From positions 94,856 to 158,855 of the forward strand of contig NZ_DATBBJ010000100.1 in the NCBI RefSeq assembly GCF_036271055.1: DNA of 64,000 nucleotides, given 5' to 3'. This document shows, piece by piece, positions 44,289-52,813 of the stretch. The notes beneath the pieces were generated by a model. The model had not been told where the DNA came from. It saw nothing but the letters and a program-made list of their open reading frames with translations, and searched no databases. Origin of the DNA: Scandinavium sp036271055 (lineage in GTDB: Bacteria; Pseudomonadota; Gammaproteobacteria; Enterobacterales; Enterobacteriaceae). The translations under genes and the position numbers were made by a program. The stretch's first letter is position 1. Each line of letters opens with the position of its first letter.

Positions 44289-44724
44289 TTTTCCACCGTC
44301 GGCGTACGATGGTCACGGGCGGCTTCGGCTGCCTTTTCTGTTTTGGTGTGTGTTGTTATTGCAGGCGCGAACCTGGGTTTTATTTGTGATGGCAGGCGCA
44401 TCGCGCCAGCAGGGCGATACGCTGCTTAATCTGTTTTATCCCGATCACGATAATTTCTGGCTTGGCTTATTGCCAGGCGTGCCTGCGGTTGTGGCCTTTA
44501 TGCTGAGCGGGCGGCGACATCAGCTACCGCGTTTGTGGCCGCTGATGCGCTGGGTGCTGATTGTCGCGCAATTAGCGCTTCTGCTCTGGCAGCCGCTGTT
44601 GTGGTGGCAAGGTGAACCGCTGAGCGGCATCGATCTTACGCTTATCATTTTCGATGGGTTTGCCCTCTGGTGGTTGCTCAGCAATCGCCGTTTACGCGCC
44701 TGTTTTTCCCCGCACGAGGATTAA
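44275..44724 (+). CDS. yfeZ: DUF2919 inner-membrane protein YfeZ
   Basis: 149 residues from the ATG at 44275, inside the 3' end of ypeA (overlap 14 bases). About four membrane segments are visible (LPFLFWCVLLLQARTWVLFV, LGLLPGVPAVVAFML, WVLIVAQLALLLWQPLLWW, LTLIIFDGFALWWLL). DUF2919 family; function unknown. It is probably cotranscribed with ypeA. Confidence 0.9.
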   Translation: MKNTDFPPSAYDGHGRLRLPFLFWCVLLLQARTWVLFVMAGASRQQGDTLLNLFYPDHDNFWLGLLPGVPAVVAFMLSGRRHQLPRLWPLMRWVLIVAQLALLLWQPLLWWQGEPLSGIDLTLIIFDGFALWWLLSNRRLRACFSPHED

Positions 44725-44786
44725 TGGCACTTTTCTGTCATTATGGACTCCAACTGGCGTTGTTTTGACATACAAAGGATCCTGGA

Positions 44787-45374
44787 ATGAAATCAATGCG
44801 TTTATTGCTCTGTGCGCTGCCTCTGGTCTTAAGCGGCTGTGCCACCGTCAGTTCTGGCTTCAGCTCTGTGCACTGGTCATCGGCGCTGCCGTGGAACTGG
44901 TTTGGCTCTTCAATGGAAGTGACTGAGCAGGGCGTTGGCGATTTAACGGCCTCTACGCCGTTAGATGAACAGGCCATTAACGATGCGCTGGACGGCGATT
45001 ATCGTATCCGTAGCGGAATGAAAACCAGCAACGGCAGTATCGTGAAGTATTTTGAAGCGTTGAAAGATGACAAAGTGGCGCTGGTGGTCAACGGTGAGGC
45101 GGGCAGTATCAGCCGGATTGACGTGATGGACAGCGATATCGCCACCGCCGATGGCACCAAAATTGGCACCCATTTCAGCGATGTGTACAGCAAAGCGTTC
45201 GGCAACTGTGAGAAAGGCAGTGGTGACGACAGTGCGGGCGTTGAGTGTAAAGCCAAAGACAGCCAGCACATCAGCTACTTGTTCAGCGGCAGTTGGGGCG
45301 GTCCGCAGGATTTAATGCCGCCGGATGACTCCCTGAAATTCTGGAAAGTCAGCAAGATTATCTGGCGTCGTTAA
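44787..45374 (+). CDS. yfeY: Lipoprotein YfeY
   Basis: 195 residues. A lipoprotein signal ends in LVLSGC (lipidated cysteine about residue 18) after a basic start, MKSMRLLLCALP. The mature part (DUF1131 type) contains SSVHWSSALPWNWFGSS and ends SLKFWKVSKIIWRR. E. coli YfeY belongs to the sigma-E regulon and is thought to sit in the outer membrane; its role is unknown. Confidence 0.9.
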   Translation: MKSMRLLLCALPLVLSGCATVSSGFSSVHWSSALPWNWFGSSMEVTEQGVGDLTASTPLDEQAINDALDGDYRIRSGMKTSNGSIVKYFEALKDDKVALVVNGEAGSISRIDVMDSDIATADGTKIGTHFSDVYSKAFGNCEKGSGDDSAGVECKAKDSQHISYLFSGSWGGPQDLMPPDDSLKFWKVSKIIWRR

Positions 45375-45411
45375 TTTGCGCATAGACAAGCTGTCGCGCT
45401 GAAAAAGCGGG

Positions 45412-45417
45412 TATAAT
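45412..45417 (+). promoter_or_regulatory. Possible -10 box for yfeX
   Basis: A perfect TATAAT in the yfeY-yfeX gap, without a clear -35. A transcript from it would start near 45424 and run straight into the hairpin at 45431-45458. Confidence 0.4.
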
Positions 45418-45430
45418 ACGCGCCATCTAA

Positions 45431-45458
45431 ATGCCACGAGTTCGTGGCATCTTTTTTT
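45431..45458 (+). terminator. Terminator-like hairpin between yfeY and yfeX
   Basis: Stem ATGCCACG / CGTGGCAT with loop AGTT and a C-T7 tail. It may end the yfeY transcript, or act as an attenuator if the -10 at 45412 is real. Confidence 0.75.
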
Positions 45459-45477
45459 CAGCAGTTCAGGAGGAGCG

Positions 45478-46377
45478 ATGTCTCAGGTTCAGAGCGGCAT
45501 TTTGCCGGAACATTGCCGTGCGGCGATTTGGATTGAAGCCAACGTAAAAGGCGACGTCAACGCCCTGCGTGAGTGCAGCAAAGTGTTTGCCGATAAGCTG
45601 GCAACCTTTGAAGCGAAATTCCCCGATGCGCATCTGGGGGCCGTGGTGGCGTTCGGTCACGATACCTGGCGTGCATTGAGCGGCGGTGTGGGTGCGGAAG
45701 AACTTAAAGATTTCACGCCTTACGGCAAAGGCCTTGCTCCGGCTACTCAACACGACGTGCTGATCCACATTCTTTCTTTGCGCCACGACGTGAATTTTTC
45801 CGTCGCTCAGGCTGCTATGGAAGCGTTTGGTAGCGCGATTGAAGTGAAAGAAGAAAACCACGGTTTCCGTTGGGTCGAAGAACGTGATCTCAGCGGTTTC
45901 GTTGATGGCACCGAAAACCCGGCAGGCGTTGAGACGCGTCGTGATGTGGCGGTGATTGCCGATGGCGTCGATGCGGGTGGCAGCTACGTGCTTGTTCAGC
46001 GTTGGGAGCACAATCTCAAACAGCTGAACCGCATGAGCATTCCTGATCAGGAAATGATGATTGGCCGTACCAAAGTCGCTAACGAAGAAATTGACGGCGA
46101 TGAGCGTCCGGACACATCGCACCTGACACGTGTCGATCTGAAAGAGAACGGCAAAGGGCTGAAGATTGTTCGCCAGAGCCTGCCGTACGGCACCGCCAGT
46201 GGGACGCACGGGTTGTACTTCTGTGCCTACTGCGCGCGCCTGTACAACATCGAACAGCAGTTGTTGAGCATGTTTGGCGATACCGACGGCAAGCGCGATG
46301 CAATGTTGCGCTTCACCAAACCGGTGACTGGCGGTTATTACTTTGCGCCGTCGCTTGATAAGCTGTTAGCGCTTTAA
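45478..46377 (+). CDS. yfeX: Dye-decolorizing haem peroxidase YfeX
   Basis: 299 residues, DyP-type peroxidase. The distal aspartate is D143 in SGFVDGTENPAG (the GxxDG motif), and the proximal haem ligand is H215 in SHLTRVDLKENGKG. Cytoplasmic; E. coli YfeX oxidises porphyrinogens and dyes with peroxide, and a claimed haem-deferrochelatase role is disputed. An AGGAGG-type RBS precedes the ATG. murP/yfeW/ucpA, which lie beyond yfeX in E. coli, are absent. Confidence 0.96.
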   Translation: MSQVQSGILPEHCRAAIWIEANVKGDVNALRECSKVFADKLATFEAKFPDAHLGAVVAFGHDTWRALSGGVGAEELKDFTPYGKGLAPATQHDVLIHILSLRHDVNFSVAQAAMEAFGSAIEVKEENHGFRWVEERDLSGFVDGTENPAGVETRRDVAVIADGVDAGGSYVLVQRWEHNLKQLNRMSIPDQEMMIGRTKVANEEIDGDERPDTSHLTRVDLKENGKGLKIVRQSLPYGTASGTHGLYFCAYCARLYNIEQQLLSMFGDTDGKRDAMLRFTKPVTGGYYFAPSLDKLLAL

Positions 46378-46390
46378 TTCGACGTTTGTT

Positions 46391-46485
46391 TTGCCCGGTG
46401 GCGCTGCGCTTACCGGGCCTTCAAGACAAGCGTTGGTCAGGCAATTTGTAGGCCGGTGCAAGCGTAGCGCCGCCCGGCAATACGT
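46391..46485. repeat. REP pair (BIME) between yfeX and nudI
   Basis: Two inverted units: TGCCCGGTGGCGCTGCGC ending TACCGGGCC at the left, and TTGTAGGCCGGTGCAAGCG ending CGCCCGGCAA at the right. It fills the gap between convergent genes. Confidence 0.85.
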
Positions 46486-46488
46486 CGG

Positions 46489-46914
46489 TTACAACAATCC
46501 TTTATCAATAAACGTCTGGCGGGTTGCCACGTTCAAATCATACTCACATAGCTTCTCCGGCCTGACCCACGCAATTTCCTGAAACTCTTCGTTAAACGTC
46601 ACGTCACGGTTGGCACTGATGCAGTCGAACATCAGGTAAATCATGTAGATCTCTTCTTTCGTGCCGTCGGCGTAGGTTTTGATGCGCGTATCGTCGCGGA
46701 AATGCCACGGCGTAATTTTCTCTATTATCAGCTTATCGCCCAGTTCCTCACCAATTTCGCGCAGCAACGCCTGCTCCATGGTTTCACCCGCTTCCATACC
46801 GCCGCCGGAAAGCGCCCATTGTCCGGGGAACACGCCCCGGTCATCGGCCATTTTGCACAGCAGATACTCACCGTTGTTTTGAATAATCGGGCAGACAATC
46901 GTCCTTTGGCGCAT
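46489..46914 (-). CDS. nudI: Nucleoside triphosphatase NudI
   Basis: 141 residues, the length of E. coli NudI (YfaO). MRQRTIVCPIIQNNGEYLLC and the Nudix box starting GGGMEAGETMEQALLREIGE and ending ELG follow it closely, with REIGEELG in place of REUxEExGU. NudI hydrolyses pyrimidine (d)NTPs, notably dTTP and dUTP. In E. coli the gene lies near the arn cluster, not between yfeX and cysP, so it has moved or was gained separately. Confidence 0.9.
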   Translation of the reverse strand: MRQRTIVCPIIQNNGEYLLCKMADDRGVFPGQWALSGGGMEAGETMEQALLREIGEELGDKLIIEKITPWHFRDDTRIKTYADGTKEEIYMIYLMFDCISANRDVTFNEEFQEIAWVRPEKLCEYDLNVATRQTFIDKGLL

Positions 46915-46984
46915 CGGTTCATCCTCTTTAGGTTTTGGTCGAGTGTACCAAACTGTGTGGTCGCTGAACGTCGAAATAGCCTTA

Positions 46985-47060
46985 TTCTGTTTTAAACTTC
47001 CAAATCACCAAACGGTATATAAAACCGTTACAGCTTTCATCCCCGTTATAAATATTATGA
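46985..47060 (+). promoter_or_regulatory. Likely CysB-dependent cysP promoter region
   Basis: AT-rich segment upstream of cysP containing TATAAATATTATGA (about 47046-47059), as at the E. coli cysP promoter; CysB with N-acetylserine activates there. I cannot define the CysB boxes by eye. Confidence 0.4.
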
Positions 47061-47094
47061 CTGTCGATAGTCATCACATTTATAAGGGTTCGCA

Positions 47095-48108
47095 ATGGCC
47101 GTTACATCACTGAAAAAAGGGACACTGGCGCTGACAGCCTTGCTGTTGGCGGCTCAGGCACAGGCGACAGAACTGCTCAACAGTTCCTATGACGTTTCCC
47201 GCGAGCTGTTTGCGGCCCTTAATCCTCCCTTCCAGCAACAGTGGGCGAAGGATAACAACGGTGACAAGCTGACCATCAAGCAATCCCATGCTGGTTCTTC
47301 CAAACAGGCGCTGGCGATTTTGCAGGGCCTCAAGGCCGATGTGGTCACGTACAATCAGGTGACGGATGTTCAAATCCTGCACGACAAAGGCAATCTGATC
47401 CCGGCCAACTGGCAGAGTCGTTTGCCGAACAACAGCTCGCCGTTCTATTCGACGATGGCGTTCCTGGTACGGAAGGGCAATCCGAAGCAGATCCATGACT
47501 GGAATGATTTGGTGCGTACCGACGTGCAACTGGTTTTCCCAAATCCGAAAACATCCGGTAATGGTCGTTATACCTATCTGGCGGCCTGGGGCGCAGCGGC
47601 TAAGGCTGACGGCGGCGATAACGCTAAAACCGAACAGTTTATGACGCAGTTCCTGAAAAACGTTCAGGTGTTTGATACCGGCGGTCGTGGTGCGACCACT
47701 ACCTTCGTTGAGCGCGGTCTCGGCGATGTGCTGATCACCTTTGAATCCGAAGTGAACAATATTCGTAAACAATACGCAGACCAGGGTTTTGAAGTCATCG
47801 TGCCAAAAACCAACATTCTGGCTGAATTCCCGGTGACGTGGGTGGACAAAAACATCAAAGCCAATGGCACCGAAAAAGCGGCTAAAGATTACCTGACCTG
47901 GCTTTACAGCCCACAGGCGCAGACCATCATCACCGATTACTACTACCGTGTGAATAACCCGGCCGTGATGGACAAACTGAAAGATAAATTCCCGCAGACT
48001 GACTTGTTCCGCGTGGAAGACCAGTTCGGCTCCTGGCCGCAAGCGATGAAAACCCATTTCGCCAGCGGTGGCGAGCTGGATAAGCTGTTAGCAGCGGGGC
48101 ATAAGTAA
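47095..48108 (+). CDS. cysP: Thiosulfate-binding periplasmic protein CysP
   Basis: 337 residues. The signal peptide MAVTSLKKGTLALTALLLAA ends in QAQA; the mature chain begins TELLNSSYDVSRELF. Matches the sulfate/thiosulfate-binding family (SHAGSSKQALAI, VFPNPKTSGNGRYTYLAAWG). Delivers thiosulfate (and sulfate) to CysU-CysW-CysA. Its stop overlaps the cysU start (TAATG). Confidence 0.97.
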   Translation: MAVTSLKKGTLALTALLLAAQAQATELLNSSYDVSRELFAALNPPFQQQWAKDNNGDKLTIKQSHAGSSKQALAILQGLKADVVTYNQVTDVQILHDKGNLIPANWQSRLPNNSSPFYSTMAFLVRKGNPKQIHDWNDLVRTDVQLVFPNPKTSGNGRYTYLAAWGAAAKADGGDNAKTEQFMTQFLKNVQVFDTGGRGATTTFVERGLGDVLITFESEVNNIRKQYADQGFEVIVPKTNILAEFPVTWVDKNIKANGTEKAAKDYLTWLYSPQAQTIITDYYYRVNNPAVMDKLKDKFPQTDLFRVEDQFGSWPQAMKTHFASGGELDKLLAAGHK

Positions 48109-48941
48109 TGTTTGCTGTTTCCTCCAGACGCGTGCTGCCGGGCTTTACCTTAAGCCTCGGCACCAGTCTGCTGTTCGTGTGCCTGATTTTACTGCTGCCA
48201 CTTAGCGCGCTGGTAATGCAGCTGGCGCAGATGAGCTGGGCGCAATACTGGGAGGTCATCACCAATCCTCAGGTGGTGGCGGCCTATAAGGTGACGCTGC
48301 TGTCGGCGTTCGTGGCGTCCATTTTCAACGGCGTGTTTGGCCTGCTGATGGCGTGGATCCTGACGCGCTACCGTTTCCCTGGACGTACGCTGCTTGATGC
48401 GCTGATGGATTTACCTTTTGCGCTGCCTACCGCGGTGGCGGGTCTGACGCTGGCGTCGTTGTTCTCGGTTAACGGTTTCTACGGCGAATGGCTGGCGAAA
48501 TTCGATATCAAAGTGACGTACACCTGGCTTGGGATAGCCGTTGCGATGGCGTTCACCAGTATTCCGTTTGTGGTGCGTACTGTTCAGCCTGTGCTCGAAG
48601 AGTTGGGGCCAGAATACGAAGAAGCAGCAGAGACATTGGGCGCAACACGTATTCAGAGCTTCCGCAAAGTGGTGTTGCCGGAGCTTTCTCCGGCGCTGCT
48701 TGCGGGTGTGGCGCTGTCGTTTACGCGTAGCCTCGGCGAATTTGGCGCAGTGATTTTTATCGCCGGTAATATCGCCTGGAAAACGGAAGTGACGTCGCTG
48801 ATGATTTTCGTACGTTTGCAGGAGTTTGACTATCCGGCGGCGAGCGCGATTGCCTCGGTGATTCTCGGTGCCTCGCTGCTGTTACTGTTTTCCATCAACA
48901 CCTTGCAGAGTCGCTTTGGTCGACGTGTGGTAGGTCACTAA
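48108..48941 (+). CDS. cysU: Sulfate/thiosulfate ABC permease CysU (CysT)
   Basis: 277 residues, inner-membrane permease with about six helices. The ABC-coupling EAA loop is EEAAETLGATRIQSFRKVVL, followed by PELSPALLAGVALSFTRSLG in the next segment. Overlaps cysP and cysW by one base each, so the four import genes are tightly coupled. Confidence 0.97.
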   Translation: MFAVSSRRVLPGFTLSLGTSLLFVCLILLLPLSALVMQLAQMSWAQYWEVITNPQVVAAYKVTLLSAFVASIFNGVFGLLMAWILTRYRFPGRTLLDALMDLPFALPTAVAGLTLASLFSVNGFYGEWLAKFDIKVTYTWLGIAVAMAFTSIPFVVRTVQPVLEELGPEYEEAAETLGATRIQSFRKVVLPELSPALLAGVALSFTRSLGEFGAVIFIAGNIAWKTEVTSLMIFVRLQEFDYPAASAIASVILGASLLLLFSINTLQSRFGRRVVGH

Positions 48942-49816
48942 TGGCGGAAGTCACGCAATTGAAACGCTATGACGCGCCCCGCATCAACTGGGGTAAATGG
49001 TTTCTGATTGGCACCGGGATGTTGGTTTCGGCCTTCATCCTGCTGGTGCCGATGATTTATATCTTCGTCCAGGCGTTCAGCAAAGGGCTGATGCCGGTGC
49101 TGCATAACCTGGCTGACCCGGACATGCTGCACGCTATCTGGCTGACAGTGATGATCGCGCTGATAACCGTGCCGGTGAATTTGGTGTTTGGCACACTGCT
49201 GGCGTGGCTGGTGACGCGCTTTAATTTCCCAGGGCGTCAGCTTTTGTTAACGCTGCTGGATATTCCGTTCGCGGTTTCGCCTGTTGTGGCGGGCCTCGTG
49301 TATCTGCTGTTTTACGGTTCGAACGGCCCGCTCGGTGGCTGGCTGGATGAACATAATTTGCAGGTGATGTTTGCCTGGCCGGGCATGGTGCTGGCGACTA
49401 TTTTCGTTACCTGTCCGTTTGTGGTGCGCGAACTGGTGCCGGTGATGTTGAGCCAGGGCAGTCACGAAGACGAAGCGGCGGTGCTGTTGGGCGCGTCCGG
49501 CTGGCAGATGTTCCGTCGCGTGACGCTGCCAAACATTCGCTGGGCGCTGTTGTACGGCGTGGTACTGACCAACGCCCGCGCGATTGGTGAATTTGGTGCA
49601 GTATCGGTGGTGTCGGGTTCGATTCGCGGTGAAACGCTGTCGCTGCCGTTGCAGATTGAATTACTGGAGCAGGACTACAACACCGTCGGGTCGTTTACCG
49701 CCGCAGCCCTGCTGACATTAATGGCGATTGTGACCCTGTTTTTGAAGAGTGCGGTGCAGTGGCGCCTGGAAAACCAGGAAAAACGCGCGCATCAGGAGAA
49801 GCATCATGAGCATTGA
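48941..49816 (+). CDS. cysW: Sulfate/thiosulfate ABC permease CysW
   Basis: 291 residues, partner permease of CysU. EAA loop EDEAAVLLGASGWQMFRRVT, then LPNIRWALLYGVVLTNARAI. The N-terminus carries an extra hydrophilic leader (MAEVTQLKRYDAPRINWGKW) before the first helix, as in the E. coli protein. The end overlaps cysA by 11 bases. Confidence 0.97.
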   Translation: MAEVTQLKRYDAPRINWGKWFLIGTGMLVSAFILLVPMIYIFVQAFSKGLMPVLHNLADPDMLHAIWLTVMIALITVPVNLVFGTLLAWLVTRFNFPGRQLLLTLLDIPFAVSPVVAGLVYLLFYGSNGPLGGWLDEHNLQVMFAWPGMVLATIFVTCPFVVRELVPVMLSQGSHEDEAAVLLGASGWQMFRRVTLPNIRWALLYGVVLTNARAIGEFGAVSVVSGSIRGETLSLPLQIELLEQDYNTVGSFTAAALLTLMAIVTLFLKSAVQWRLENQEKRAHQEKHHEH

Positions 49817-50900
49817 GATTGCCAGCATTAAGAAATCGTTTGGGCGCACCCAGGTGCTGAATGATATCTCCCTGGATATTCCGTCCGGGCAGATGGTGGC
49901 GCTGCTGGGACCGTCCGGTTCCGGTAAAACCACACTGCTGCGCATTATCGCCGGGCTGGAGCACCAGACCAGCGGACAGATTCGCTTTCAGGGTACTGAC
50001 GTCAGCCGTTTGCATGCCCGCGATCGTAAAGTCGGTTTTGTCTTCCAGCATTACGCGCTGTTCCGTCACATGACGGTGTTCGACAACATCGCCTTTGGTC
50101 TGACGGTGCTGCCGCGTCGCGAGCGTCCTAATGCGACTCAAATCAAAGCCAAAGTGACGAAATTACTGGAAATGGTTCAACTGGCACATTTGGCAGACCG
50201 TTTCCCTGCGCAGCTTTCAGGTGGACAAAAACAGCGCGTGGCGCTGGCCCGTGCACTGGCGGTTGAACCGCAAATTCTGCTGCTCGATGAACCCTTTGGT
50301 GCACTCGATGCGCAGGTGCGTAAAGAGCTGCGTCGCTGGCTGCGTCAGTTACACGAAGAACTGAAATTCACCAGCGTGTTCGTGACCCACGATCAGGAAG
50401 AGGCGATGGAAGTCGCCGATCGCGTGGTGGTGATGAGTCAGGGCAATATCGAACAGGTCGACGTGCCAGAACAAGTGTGGCGTGAACCCGCGACCCGCTT
50501 CGTGCTGGAATTTATGGGCGAGGTTAATCGCCTGCAAGGCACCGTTCGCGGTGGACAGTTCCACGTCGGCGCGCACCGTTGGCCGCTCGGCTACACGCCA
50601 GCGCATCAAGGGCCGGTGGATTTGTTCCTGCGTCCCTGGGAAATCGATGTCAGTCGTCGCACCAGTCTGGATTCACCGCTGCCGGTACAAGTGCTGGAAG
50701 CCAGTCCAAAAGGCCATTACACCCAATTGGTCGTGCAGCCGCTCGGTTGGTACGATGAAGCGCTGACTGTCGTCATGCGTGGTGACGATGCGCCACAACG
50801 CGGAGATCGTCTGTTCGTGGGTCTGCAACATGCTCGTCTTTATAACGGCAAAGCGCGCATTGAAAACCGCGAGGAGCTTGCTCTGGCGGAGTCTGCCTGA
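49806..50900 (+). CDS. cysA: Sulfate/thiosulfate ABC transporter ATPase CysA
   Basis: 364 residues from the ATG at 49806 (MSIEIASIKKSFGRTQVL); a longer frame starting inside cysW is rejected. Walker A GPSGSGKTTLL, signature LSGGQKQR, Walker B ILLLDEPFGALD and H-loop VTHDQEEAME are intact, with a C-terminal regulatory (TOBE) domain. Powers CysP-CysU-CysW. Confidence 0.97.
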   Translation: MSIEIASIKKSFGRTQVLNDISLDIPSGQMVALLGPSGSGKTTLLRIIAGLEHQTSGQIRFQGTDVSRLHARDRKVGFVFQHYALFRHMTVFDNIAFGLTVLPRRERPNATQIKAKVTKLLEMVQLAHLADRFPAQLSGGQKQRVALARALAVEPQILLLDEPFGALDAQVRKELRRWLRQLHEELKFTSVFVTHDQEEAMEVADRVVVMSQGNIEQVDVPEQVWREPATRFVLEFMGEVNRLQGTVRGGQFHVGAHRWPLGYTPAHQGPVDLFLRPWEIDVSRRTSLDSPLPVQVLEASPKGHYTQLVVQPLGWYDEALTVVMRGDDAPQRGDRLFVGLQHARLYNGKARIENREELALAESA

Positions 50901-50945
50901 TAGCTTAAAAAAACAGACTCGTTATCACGACAACAAATCGAATTT

Positions 50946-50983
50946 TGTAGGCCGGGGAAGCGAAACGCACCCGGCCTTTTTAT
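50946..50983. repeat. REP unit between cysA and cysM
   Basis: TGTAGGCCGGGGAAGCG followed by the inverse CGCACCCGGCC and a TTTTTATT tail. It resembles a single REP element and could also terminate part of the cysPUWA transcript, setting a lower cysM level. Confidence 0.75.
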
Positions 50984-50996
50984 TGGGCAGAACAGC

Positions 50997-51908
50997 GTGA
51001 ATACATTAGAACACACCATCGGCAACACGCCGTTAGTTAAGCTCCAGCGCCTCACGCCAGACAATGGCAGTGAAATCTGGGTCAAGCTTGAAGGGAATAA
51101 CCCTGCAGGGTCAGTGAAAGATCGTGCCGCACTGTCGATGATTGTGCAGGCGGAAAAGCGCGGCGAGATTAAACCGGGCGATGTGCTGATTGAAGCCACG
51201 AGCGGCAATACCGGCATTGCGCTGGCGATGATTGCTGCGCTGAAAGGCTATCGCATGAAGTTGTTGATGCCTGACAATATGAGCCAGGAACGCCGGGCGG
51301 CAATGCGCGCTTACGGCGCTGAACTTATCCTTGTGAGTAAAGAGCAGGGCATGGAAGGCGCGCGTGATTTAGCGCTGGAAATGGCTGAGCGCGGCGAAGG
51401 CAAACTTCTCGACCAGTTCAACAACCCCGATAACCCTTACGCGCATTACACCACTACCGGGCCGGAAATCTGGCAGCAAACGGACGAACGCATCACCCAT
51501 TTCGTTTCCAGTATGGGCACAACGGGCACCATTACCGGTGTGTCGCGTTTTCTGCGTGAGCAGGCGAAAGCGGTGACGATTGTGGGTTTACAGCCGGAAG
51601 AGGGCAGCAGCATTCCGGGGATCCGTCGCTGGCCTGCGGAATATATGCCGGGCATTTTTAATGCTGCGCTGGTGGACGAAGTGATGGATATCCATCAACG
51701 TGAAGCGGAAAATACCATGCGTGAACTGGCCGTGCGGGAAGGCATTTTCTGCGGCGTGAGTTCCGGTGGTGCGGTTGCCGGTGCGATTCGGGTGGCGAAG
51801 GCCAATCCGGAGGCGGTGGTCGTGGCGATTATCTGCGATCGCGGCGATCGCTATTTGTCGACAGGCGTGTTCGGTGAAGAGAGTTACAGTCAGGGAGCGG
51901 GGATCTAA
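50997..51908 (+). CDS. cysM: Cysteine synthase B (O-acetylserine/thiosulfate sulfhydrylase)
   Basis: 303 residues with a GTG start, as in E. coli. PLP-dependent; the cofactor lysine is K41 in NNPAGSVKDRAA, and TSGNTGIALAMIAA and GTTGTITGVSRFLRE are the phosphate-binding loops. CysM can use thiosulfate, made available by the transporter genes just upstream, to form S-sulfocysteine. A REP unit separates it from cysA. Confidence 0.97.
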   Translation: MNTLEHTIGNTPLVKLQRLTPDNGSEIWVKLEGNNPAGSVKDRAALSMIVQAEKRGEIKPGDVLIEATSGNTGIALAMIAALKGYRMKLLMPDNMSQERRAAMRAYGAELILVSKEQGMEGARDLALEMAERGEGKLLDQFNNPDNPYAHYTTTGPEIWQQTDERITHFVSSMGTTGTITGVSRFLREQAKAVTIVGLQPEEGSSIPGIRRWPAEYMPGIFNAALVDEVMDIHQREAENTMRELAVREGIFCGVSSGGAVAGAIRVAKANPEAVVVAIICDRGDRYLSTGVFGEESYSQGAGI

Positions 51909-51913
51909 CGGTC

Positions 51914-52750
51914 ATGGAGATGATTTTATTCCGGGATAAAACCCGAGCGCAGCAGGCTGATATCGTAGCTGTGCAGTCTCAGGTGGTGTATGGCAGCGTG
52001 GGCAACAGCGTCGCGGTGCCGAATATCAAACAGCATAATCTGAACGTGTTGGCCGTGCCGACGGTGTTGTTCAGCAATACGCCGCATTACGATACCTTCT
52101 ACGGCGGGGTGATCCCCGATGACTGGTTCAGCGGCTATCTGCGTGCGCTGGAAGAGCGCGACGCATTACGCGAGCTTAAAGCCGTGACAACGGGTTATAT
52201 GGGCAGTGCCAGCCAGATTGCGATTCTGGCGCAGTGGCTCAAAGCGATGCAGGAAAAACACCCACAGATGATGATTCTGGTGGATCCGGTTATCGGCGAT
52301 ACCGACAGCGGCGTGTACGTCAAACCAGAAATTCCGGCAGCCTACTGTGAGCATTTACTGCCCTTGGCGCACGGAATTACGCCTAACGTGTTTGAGCTTG
52401 GCGTGCTGAGCGGCAAACCGTGCAGCACACTGGATGAAGCGATTATTGCTGCAAAAGGTCTGCTTTCAGACACGCTCAAATGGGTGGCAATCACCAGTGC
52501 GCCGGTTTCGGACGATAACGACATTCATGTGGTGTTGGTCACCGCAGATAGCGTGGATATTAGCGGCTGGCCGCGAGTCGCGACGGATTTAAAAGGCACG
52601 GGTGATTTGTTCTGTTCTGAGCTGATAAGCTCCGTTGTACAGGGAAAAACCTTACAGGAATCGGTGCATGCGGCCGGAAGCCGGGTGGTTGAGGTGATGG
52701 GGTATACGCTTGAAAAAGGTTACGACGAGCTGATTCTACCGCCACGATAA
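51914..52750 (+). CDS. pdxK: Pyridoxine/pyridoxal/pyridoxamine kinase PdxK
   Basis: 278 residues, ribokinase-like fold. Phosphorylates B6 vitamers with ATP in the salvage route to PLP, the cofactor of CysM and CysK. DIVAVQSQVVYGSVGNSVAV near the start, VDPVIGDTDSGVYVKPEIP, GITPNVFELGVLSG and the catalytic-loop DLKGTGDLFCSELIS mark the family. Lies 5 bases after cysM on the same strand, so the two may be cotranscribed. An ATG at 51920 is an alternative start two residues shorter. Confidence 0.95.
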   Translation: MEMILFRDKTRAQQADIVAVQSQVVYGSVGNSVAVPNIKQHNLNVLAVPTVLFSNTPHYDTFYGGVIPDDWFSGYLRALEERDALRELKAVTTGYMGSASQIAILAQWLKAMQEKHPQMMILVDPVIGDTDSGVYVKPEIPAAYCEHLLPLAHGITPNVFELGVLSGKPCSTLDEAIIAAKGLLSDTLKWVAITSAPVSDDNDIHVVLVTADSVDISGWPRVATDLKGTGDLFCSELISSVVQGKTLQESVHAAGSRVVEVMGYTLEKGYDELILPPR

Positions 52751-52767
52751 CAGCCAACAGCAGAAAC

Positions 52768-52795
52768 AAAAATGGCGCCCGAAGGCGCCATTTTT
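52768..52795. terminator. Bidirectional terminator between pdxK and crr
   Basis: A perfect 12-bp inverted repeat AAAAATGGCGCC / GGCGCCATTTTT with loop CGAA serves both converging transcripts. Confidence 0.92.
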
Positions 52796-52813
52796 CTATC
52801 CATGCAGCATCAA

